From the NCBI RefSeq assembly GCF_000972845.2, contig NC_040021.1, positions 3,907,382-3,971,381 of the forward strand: a stretch of DNA of 64,000 bases. Direction: 5' to 3'. Origin of the DNA: Larimichthys crocea. Lineage: Eukaryota; Chordata; Actinopteri; Sciaenidae. The first letter of the stretch is position 1; every line of letters starts with the position of its first letter. Shown here piece after piece: positions 56,201 through 64,000 of this stretch. A program made the translations under genes and the position numbers. A model generated the notes under the pieces. That model had not been told where the DNA came from. It worked only from the letters and a program-made list of their open reading frames with translations, and made no database searches.

Positions 56201-57878
56201 AAAGAATCGTGGACAAGATATACACTGAGCAGGGAGTATTACAATTAATAAATAAAAGCAGTTCCCAACTTATTTCGATGTCTACGTCACCAGTCGCATG
56301 TGTTTTGTTATTTGAATGTGTTTTAGAGGCTGTGCAAAGTAAGAATAAATATGTGTTCTGAGTTTGTCAGACCAAAAGAAGAAAGTGTTATTAACCAACC
56401 AGCCAAATTTGAACGATTAAAGATATCGACAAGGGTCAGGGGTGGCCTCAGCGTGTCATCGAGCCACCCTTTAAGGACCGCCCACAAAATCCTGAGACTG
56501 AAAACTATTTAAACCTCTAACTCAAAGTGCTTTCAACAACTATTTTGCAACATATTTAATATATTTTGAAAGATTGCCTTTACACGGACTTTAAGTGGAA
56601 AGAAAGAAAACAAAGATTAGAGGAACATTTTGGATTCGGGGTACCGTAGTTAATATATTACAGTTGTGGTTGCCTGGAGACGGAATATTGATCCCAACTA
56701 TCTTTGTACATCGAAAGCTTCTGCTGAAGATGAGTTAGAGCTATGAAACAAAACAACTGCTAAACATGTGACTGATGCTGTCATTGATCACATGACTGAA
56801 AGAGAAATAGGTTTTCTAGACCACATGAGCACAAAGAAACATGCTTTACGTGACTAAACTCCTGTGTTACTAGGGTGCATCATAAGAAATGATTCATTAA
56901 CTGTGTTTTGTGTCACGATGGCAGTCCCTTGTTTCCCCATCCTTGTGTTTCTTGTGTTTACTTGTTAGTCTCTGTGTTCGTGTGTTGTGGTTGTGGACGG
57001 ATGAAGCACACCTGCCATTCTTCAGCTCACCTGTCTTCCATCAGTTCATCACCTCAGCTGGCCTTCCTCCGACGCCTTGTCCGATCGTTTGTTCAGCTAC
57101 TGTGGTGGTCTACGTTCGGACCTCCTTAACTCTTGTTCTTTGTGTTTCCCGTTGGTTTCCTAGCCGAGCTCAGCTCCACCACCATCATCACCTCCTGCCA
57201 TATCCCTGTTCTCCACCAACCATCTCCGCTTCACCTCAGCCTTTCCCTCCACCTCATCATCGGACCCTCTCCTTCCCTTTCTTCCCTCCTCTTGTCAGCC
57301 TTTGTCTGAGCATTTTGGGTCAGTTCCTGTCTCTTCATGACTAATCTATAACCTCTTACTTCCTCTCCTAGATGTTTTTCTGCATCAGCCTTGGTTTTGT
57401 GATCGCCTGGGCTCCATACTCCGTCGTGTCCTTCCTCTTCATTTTCCACAAGGGGAACTGGTACATGGCTCCTGAGGGCTTTGTCTTTCCCGCCCTCTTC
57501 GCCAAAAGCTCCCACGTCTACAACCCGTTCATCTACTTCTACTTCAACAAGACTTTTCAGCAGGAGCTTCGCTGCCTGCTTTTGTCTTTATGGCCCAAGC
57601 TGGGAGGAAATCGAGTGGGCACCCACATCGCCTCGGGCCGCCAAGCCCCGTATCCCATCCACATCCAGCTCCAGGAGAGAGGCTGCCTCCAAAAGAAGAA
57701 CGCTGTTTTGTATCAGGACAAAACCAGCAGCAAGAGCAAGAGCAAAGACAAAGCAACGCACGCCAACAGCAACCGCGTCCAAGGCAGGCCAGTGTACAAC
57801 TGCTGGGGGTCCTCATCGCGTACACCCACCCTCTCTGGGAAGAAACCCGCCAAAACCTCCCAACCTGTGTCTATATGA
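53205..57878 (+). CDS. neuropsin-group opsin (OPN5-like; possibly opn6/7/8/9)
   Basis: This is a light-sensing G-protein-coupled receptor with four coding exons, 53205-53370, 54214-54507, 54804-55135 and 57372-57878, joining in frame to 432 codons. A start at 53268 (411 codons) is equally possible. FTSKLTPAADICVGLTILSF aligns with the human OPN5 N-terminus and VPEPYGLSCT with its second extracellular loop. With numbering from 53205: GN in TM1 (63), D91 in TM2, C118/C196 disulfide pair, E190 (rhodopsin E181 counterion), Y121 (rhodopsin 113), W277-A-P in TM6, K309 (retinal lysine 296) in AKSSHVYNPFIY, then NKTF. The D/ERY motif is FRY (142-144). There are NxS/T sites near the N-terminus and at N115. 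The tail is long and Lys/Ser-rich. Family membership is firm; the subtype was not resolved. Confidence 0.88.
55480..55830 (+). mobile_element. LINE reverse-transcriptase C-terminal fragment in opsin intron 3
   Basis: The plus strand contains LLLIKLHWLPV, the hallmark near the C-terminus of L2/CR1-type reverse transcriptases. It is followed in shifted frames by 'cagttcttaccagatgaagg' and 'ctccaacactatcaacagct', LINE end sequences. The frames are broken. Confidence 0.65.
56009..56175 (-). mobile_element. tRNA-derived SINE (minus strand), second copy
   Basis: 'cattcacacaccgatagcaa' and 'ggggatcgaaccgccgatca' parallel the copy at 23095-23302, ending in the reversed tRNA-like head. It is in opsin intron 3. 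Confidence 0.7.
56925..57345 (+). repeat. pyrimidine-rich repeat-like block before opsin exon 4
   Basis: This C/T-rich stretch has 'cctgagctcagctcc'-like and 'tctgagcattttgggtcagt' segments resembling ends of fish retroelements. It holds a 144-codon open frame with no conserved domain, explained by its low-purine composition. It lies directly before the exon 4 acceptor. Confidence 0.4.
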
Positions 57879-58654
57879 ACTCTGTCTGTCACTGTTAATA
57901 CACGGACAGGTCAGACGTACGATTTAAGGCAGCCAACAACCAAAAGATGCTTATAATACCGAGGAAAAACCTTCAGTGCTGTTTTTTTGCTCTTCGTTCA
58001 GCGTTAAACCACACATGTAGCTCCTCGTAGGATGCCGATTGATCTGTAAACAATGTTCAGACACAGTTTGAAGCCTGGCAGGACAGATTCCAGAAGATCA
58101 CGCATTGGGTGGGTAGCTCAGCACCCTGCATCCTCTTGTAGTGGTAGACGAATATCAAAGCTTCTCCTCTGTTGTCACGAATTTACTTAAGGAGCAAGTC
58201 AGTCCTGTGTCAGTGTTCCTATACATGCAAACATCAGAATATAAATATAATCTGTGTTACATGATGTCTTTCTATAAATATTCTACTTATACTACAAATC
58301 ACAGGTGCCGCCGCAGGATCACGCCGACCTTTCTCTCAGAGGATGTTTGTGTTTGTCAAACACAGGCGCCGATTAAAGTCAATACCGGCTGAATTTAATG
58401 AAGGTCTGCTCGCTCTCGCTCTGGTGTTCAGCATGTGCAAAACCACTCTCTTCACGTTTCAGGTTTTTATGGTGTCTTAACAACTGATTCAGACATTTAT
58501 CTTTATCTCAGGATGAATCTTACGAACTGTGGTGATCCTCTGGTTTCAGGTAGAAATCACTCATGAGCTTATTTGTATGCCGGTGTTACAGCGAGTACAG
58601 CGTTCAACTTCTAAGTTATGCCAAACATAAGCGACAACTCTGAGACTGTGAAGC

Positions 58655-58905
58655 CAAAAGCTGCAGTTCCTCAAACGTCCACTTGAGTCAGTCTCCATAA
58701 GTCCCCATGTTCAAATGTCCAACTTCACAGCAGAAATAAACATGTTTACAGCCTGGTACAAAAAACAGTTTTGGTCTCTGTAGCTAATTTCCCCGTTCAT
58801 GACAACTGTACTGAGGGTGAATTTATATACAACTCACCTGTTCACATTATATTAAGGCTTAAAGTTATGCAGGATTAAGAGCGTGGACGCTTTGATTGGT
58901 TGGAT
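58655..58905 (-). repeat. dispersed repeat R1, copy C (inverted)
   Basis: It is the reverse complement of the core of copies A and B ('aaataaacatgtttacagcc' to 'gcaggattaagagcgtggac'). Within the core it matches B with about two differences. Relative to B, the segment 'cacttctggagccagcct' is missing. Confidence 0.85.
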
Positions 58906-59018
58906 GGATGGTGGTATATTATAAATGCATCTGTAATTATACAACCATCTGGATAACGTCACAAACATTGCAATCTGTCCCATCTCTGCCATCTGTCCCT
59001 GACGATGTGAACGACAAA

Positions 59019-59102
59019 CTCTCTTCCTGCTCAGATAAACACCTGTTTTGCAATATTTTCCTCTCTTCCTGCTCAGATAAACACCTGTTTTGCAATATTT
59101 TC
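59019..59102. repeat. exact 42-bp tandem duplication
   Basis: Two identical 42-base copies (59019-59060, 59061-59102) start CTCTCTTCCTGCTCAG. The match stops at the borders. It lies downstream of the opsin. Confidence 0.95.
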
Positions 59103-61724
59103 ACCAGGTTTATGCATAATTGATAGTGATGTCATTAAATGTCATTTTTAAAAGTTCGACTTTTTTAAAAAACGCTCTAAAATGTGAAAGTGTAGAAACA
59201 TCGCTCTAAATTCTGTCATCGTGTTTTTTTGTTTTCTTTCTACTTGTTCTGATTTTAGCCTCCGGTTGCCTTCTCTACGTGCACTCTGCTTACTTTGCCT
59301 CAGTTACCGAACACAAAGAAACTCATCCTGTGTTCCTTGCAACGTGCAGAAAACATTTACACCATGGACTGTATGTATGTGCGAGCCCTTTGTAATGTTT
59401 GTATTTATATTAGTGACACATAGACACAGACACTGATATATTAATATCAAACATAGACATATAATATTTTGTCTGATGTTTTGATCTGAATTTATTTACC
59501 TGTATTTTCACCATATTTTGGATTCTTTGACGTGTTTCTTCGTGAGTTTAAATATTTTGTGAGTTTATCTTTGCAGCGTTTTCTTCTTGAAGCAGCTCGA
59601 GAAACTTCAACACTCAGACGTCTCTTCTGATATTGAAATGTGTTTTTATAATGTGCAGAAACTTAAGGCAGAAGACGTATATATAAAAAAAATTAAATAG
59701 AAATCGCTACGATCGTGTCCGACTTAACTGAAAATAATAAACAGTTCACAGGATTTCTGATCATTTATATATTTAGAGATTTTCTTTTTTCTATTCAGTC
59801 CACAGTCGAGCTCTCGTGTGATAAATTGTATTTAATAAAATTCTCTCACAGAACCCGAATCAGCTTCATTTCTCAGTCCTCAGCATGATCTAACAGCTTC
59901 ATGCATGTTCATGAGGGAGCGATTCATTTGCTCGTCACTCTTGCTGTTTAACGAGCTCCTCGTGCTCCACTGTGGCAGCAATTAGTGTTTGTGTGAGTGG
60001 ATGACTGAGGGTCGTTTACTCCTGACAGCTTAGTTAATGAATATGGTTTAATTTGTCGTTCAATCGGTTTAAATTAAAACATATATTGAAGGTGTCATTC
60101 ATCGCAGTAGTGCTTCAGCTGCTACACCCACCACGTAAGGAGAAGGTCGGCGGCTGTCTGACTCTTTAACACACAGATATAAAACAACAAGTCTGCCATC
60201 AGTTCAACTTTTAAGAAGCTTATAATGTTTCTGTTTTTGTTTTTAGAGATAATATTTGTACTTTATGGTACATTATTGAGGTCTTAGCGTGTGCTGTTGT
60301 TGTACAGGACATTGAGATTATATCTTTCAATATAAAGCAGTCCAGTTTAACACTACTGCAAACTGCAACCTCAATAAACCTATGTGCTTAACCTACAATT
60401 TAAATCGGCATTTAAATTAAACCTGTGCTAAGAAGTTAAACATAATATGTGCAAAGAAATTAAGCATGTACAGAGAGATTAAACAAGAGAAATGAAACCT
60501 GTGCTGTGTGGAAGATCTTTACAAAATAGAAAACTATGTAAAAGTAAAAAATAGTCATGACATTTTAATAGAAATAAGAAATAGAAATAGAAATAATATA
60601 TATATATATACAATTAAATTAGGCTGCAGACAATGAATGCAAGTCACAGTATTTAGTGCAGATGGCATCAAAAGTGACATTGTAGAAGTCTATTTCTTTT
60701 ATTATGTATTATTTTATTCATGAGTTTCATTTCGTGCATGGTGAGCTGCTGTTAACGTGCAAATCTCCCCAGCGTGGCATCAGGAGGAGGTGGAGAGCAT
60801 CATGACAACAGACTCGAGGTGGAAAAATATACGTGTTTACATGTGTATATCACAAATGAGATGCGGGCTGCTGAAGCTGCCTCTGTTGTCATTATGATGC
60901 AATCAGGAGCTTATCTGCCCGGGTCAAACACAAATGAAAAATATGGCTGAAAGGCTGATTATGTCTCTCCGTGTCTGCTTTACATGTAAATAATTGGCTA
61001 CCATAAAGTGACGATATCTCAGCGCTGATTGAGACTGCTCCTGGAATGAGCAGTGCCATGTTGTGGTGAGGTTTTGTTTATGTAACTTAAGATTACGTAA
61101 CCTCCTGACAATGGGCTGCATTGATGAGGGCAGCTGAAAAACAAAAAAAGAACACGCTCACATGCGCCTCGCTGCATGAATTCGCTGCAGGGTTTCATCT
61201 GTAATTTCACCTTAATGACCGAGGTGCTCTTAGCGTGTCGGAAAAATCTGCATGTGGGAACGTCAGATCAATCTGTGGAAGCTGAATGACTTTTTGTAGA
61301 CACACACACACACCTCTAGAATAATGGAAACCTGTCTCTGAGAGAGATCCATTAAAGAGAGAGTATGTGAAATGGCATACATTGAATACACAGTCCATCA
61401 TCTGACAGCCAAGACAAACCCTTAATGAAAACATCACTCCACTCACAGTTTTTGACAACTGGATGGAAACCATTAACTTTTCTAAAGAAGACTAAAGTGC
61501 TGTCTGATGGTCTGAATGTTCTTCGCTGATAGGCCGTCACTGGAGTTGGTGTGGTTAGTCCAAATCGATGAAATAGAGACATTGAACTTCCCATCAGTGA
61601 CATAATCATTAGAGGCTTTCTGAATCGGAGGATTCAAAGCAAAGAAAACAAAAAGTTTTGACGTCAAAGACCCTAGAAAGGTGCTGCAAAGCTCGCAGTC
61701 AAACACAAGCCCGAACATACGAGT

Positions 61725-62465
61725 TTAAGCCATGACCAATGACGTCAGCTGTAGGTTTCCAAAGCGGAAACGCTGCCATGTTGGCTGCAGAGGTGTCAAA
61801 AGTACACACATTCTATACCCAAGTACAAGTATAGATACCTGTGTTTAAAAAGACTCTAGTAAAAGTTGAAGTATTGACTCAACTCGCTAGCTTTCGCACA
61901 CATTTCTCTGACCTGCTGCCACCATCACAAACAATTTTAGTTCCTTCCAATGAGTTGCCCGTCTGATTTTTTTATTTATGTTCATCGTCTTGTGCACATG
62001 AAGACAAATGCACCAATAGGGTTGTCTTATCAGTGTGTGTTTACATACGTTTCTAAGCATAATCCAGTCAATCACGTTGTCTGCATGGCGCGTTTTACTG
62101 ATACTGATGGTGAAATTTTACTGTTTATTAATAATCAGCATCTAAACGCAAGAGTAACGACCCTGATTTGAAAATGTAGGGAGTACCTGTAGAAAGTAAG
62201 GATACTTATGCTAAAATGTAAGAAGTAAAAGTTAAAAGTTGGCACAAAAATAAATAGTGAAGTTAAGTATAGATACCCGAAAATTCTACTTAACTACAGT
62301 AACGAAGTATTTGTACTTCGTTACTTCCCATCTCTGGTTGGCTGTACTGTTTCTTCCACCTCCCAGTTAATATAAATATCAGGATGAGTCTATGAGTATA
62401 AGACGTGGATCATGAGGTGGACTGATGGACGCCAGTTTTTAGTACTTCCGCATTGCCTTCATTTC
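61725..62465 (+). repeat. dispersed repeat R1, copy E, split by a hAT element
   Basis: The head 'gacgtcagctgtaggtttcc' and 'cgctgccatgttggctg' lie left of the hAT element. 'gttggctgtactgtttcttc' and later 'agtacttccgcattgccttc' lie right of it. Removing the insertion restores one continuous repeat. Confidence 0.6.
61788..62336. mobile_element. non-autonomous hAT element with perfect 8-bp target duplication
   Basis: The 549-bp element begins CAGAGGTGTCAAAAGTA and ends with the reverse complement of CAGAGATGGGAAGTAACGAAG. It is flanked by GTTGGCTG on both sides (61780-61787 and 62337-62344). Subterminal 'aagtacaagtatagatacc' and 'aagtatagatacccg' segments are inverted partners of the kind usual for this fish family. 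There is no transposase. Confidence 0.92.
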
Positions 62466-64000
62466 CCAGTGCTGACGATTGCCGCTTGGCCGTGACGTGT
62501 TACAGAGTACAACAGGTTAATCTGGCACAGGTGTGATGTCTTGACCAGGATATAATGGTAAGAATGATTGCCGAATGAGAGACAGGTGTGCAAAATGGAA
62601 AACGCAAAGACAAAACCAAACACAAGTTTATTTTAGCTTAGTTATTTAATTGTTACGGCCTCCGCTGCCGTCTCGTCCTCGGTTTATATTTGTGTGTAGC
62701 GTCCCAATATGAAAATACAGGTGTGTGATGGCCGGTTCCCGAGTTGGCCCCAACTGGAGGAGGCGGGATCAACCATTGACACACATCCGCGAGTTGTGCA
62801 GGGCTGGGATCGGCAGACAGAAAGTCAGCGTTCATGGCAATTCATGAAATAACTGTCAAGTTAATTCAGTCTGGTGTCAAAGTGATGTTGGTTAACCCAA
62901 ATCTATGAAAAAGAAGGAGCATGTGTATGTATACAGATGTATTAACCACAATCTGGAGACAAGTCAAAGTATTGTAGTAGTGGAACACACTGTAAACATA
63001 ACATCCATCCATCGTCTGTAACTGCTTATCCTCATCAGTACATATGAATATACTACCTTCCTGTTAGGCTGTTTGGGGAAAATAACTGCTAGCAACTTAT
63101 TATCTTTGATTATTGGTACTTGTTTCCATCTATTTATTGGAAGCAAGTGTTTATATGTTTCATAGAAAGGCAGAATTCAGTTCTTTAAGAGAGTTTCCTT
63201 TTAGCTCTGTTTTTGGTCTCCACCATCAGATTCGTCTCCCAGAAACAACATTTTCACACTTTCCCTGTTCTCCACAATAGCAATCCGAGACATTTTAAGG
63301 TTGAGGTTATTATAGATCTCCAGGGTTTAATGTACAGTCATCTGTCCTGCAACACTCTCCCTGCAGGTAGTGAAATGAAGCAAAAAAACATTCAGGATTA
63401 TAAAGCCATTAAGAAGATGGTTGCCTTTGTGTTCTGCTGGTGCTGCTGGCCTTAATGATGCCTCATTATCCTGAGATTGGGCCCCCTGTGGTCTACATCA
63501 CTTCATCAACGTGTCAGAACAGGAAAGCGAATGTGTGAAATGATCTGAACACACAGGAGACTGAAGGTGTGAGCTCGCTCTAACATTCCTCTTGGGTTGA
63601 TGTGTAATGAAAAAAGACATAAAAAGGACAACAACGATGCAAACAGACGATCGCCAACAGTGACGATTACGTGTGAAATCCGTCGTCACCTCTGAATCAG
63701 CATCGTCATATTGTTAAAAATAAATGTGGAGCGTCATAACTTCCCTTTTTCTGCCGCGTGGAGTTTTGTTTTATCTTTCCAGTGTGTGTTTATAGAAAGA
63801 GGAAGCTGATTTTGTGCTTTGGGTGATGACGTTAAGAAAAGTAAATGAGACCAAATGGATAAATGGATCTACGTTGTGTTTTCCTCCTCACATGTTTGCA
63901 TTTAATTAGAACAGCAGAAATAATCAACATTTCTCTCCTGTTATTAATCATCCACAGACCATTTCCATTTGTCTGAAGTCCAGATGCTCAAATTGAGAAC

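Larger units (their letters stand above)
57879..59839 (+). terminator. opsin 3' region and candidate poly(A) signal
   Basis: After the TGA (57876-57878) no further opsin exon is needed. AATAAA at 59834-59839 is a candidate poly(A) signal. An earlier AATAAA near 59735 is an alternative. The interval holds an inverted R1 copy and a 42-bp duplication. Confidence 0.4.
59840..64000. other. intergenic right end, no gene recognised
   Basis: I read both strands and found no exon with conserved protein sequence. It holds short GAAATA and TA runs (60570-60610), an R1 copy split by a hAT element (61725-62465) and a short repeat tail at 63003-63040 ('acatccatccatcgtctgta', reverse of the SINE-like family). 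Confidence 0.55.

Noticed and set aside
56910..57344. 144-codon open frame before opsin exon 4
   Set aside because: It is low-complexity pyrimidine-rich sequence with no domain, likely repeat-derived, and lies inside an intron.
59221..59436. 71-codon open frame downstream of the opsin
   Set aside because: Cys- and Phe-rich translation has no recognisable motif and no splice context. It is more likely 3' UTR or intergenic sequence.

Overview
This window is vertebrate nuclear DNA, almost certainly from a ray-finned (probably spiny-rayed teleost) fish. The genes are split into many GT-AG exons. The proteins match single-copy vertebrate genes, and the spaces between them hold typical fish repeats: tRNA-derived SINEs, hAT-type DNA transposons, L2-like LINE tails and microsatellites. 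One 10-base N gap (1554-1563) shows this is a draft assembly. There is no operon, phage or CRISPR system here.

Layout, left to right. (1) 856-2638, minus strand: the first two coding exons of ints7 (Integrator subunit 7), with the rest beyond the left edge. Its intron 1 is almost wholly a ~31-bp minisatellite. (2) 2639-3609: a shared, divergent ints7/dtl promoter. (3) 3610-10080, plus strand: dtl/cdt2, the substrate receptor of the CRL4-Cdt2 ubiquitin ligase, complete in 15 coding exons (663 codons, or 677 if a duplicated splice donor is used). (4) 10081-13235: the dtl 3' end, a solitary tRNA-Glu(UUC) and a cluster of repeats ending in a nested transposon. (5) 13236-51956, plus strand: ppp2r5a, the B56-alpha regulatory subunit of PP2A, in 13 coding exons (516 codons) with a 16.3-kb first coding intron and a ~2.2-kb 3' UTR. 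(6) 53124-59839, plus strand: a four-exon opsin of the neuropsin (OPN5-like) group, with the retinal lysine but an F in place of the acidic residue of the D/ERY motif. (7) 59840-64000: no recognisable gene, but one intact non-autonomous hAT element inserted into an older repeat.

The head-to-head ints7-dtl pair followed by ppp2r5a resembles the gene neighbourhood of human 1q32, so the order looks ancestral. The genes do not form one pathway: dtl acts in replication licensing and DNA damage control, ints7 in snRNA and mRNA 3' processing, ppp2r5a in phosphatase targeting, and the opsin in light sensing. The ints7-dtl pair probably shares regulation through its common promoter.

The observations most worth a second look are: five exact tandem duplications of 41 or 42 bp scattered over the window, one of which doubles a dtl splice donor (a mutational signature or an assembly artefact); the ints7 minisatellite, whose unit looks like a copied 3' splice site; three CHR-like repeats before dtl; a long inverted repeat in the ppp2r5a 3' UTR; and the FRY-type opsin with an RFX-like X-box beside its promoter. 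Exon boundaries were assigned by eye from splice sites, reading frame and remembered human protein sequences. No alignment was run.
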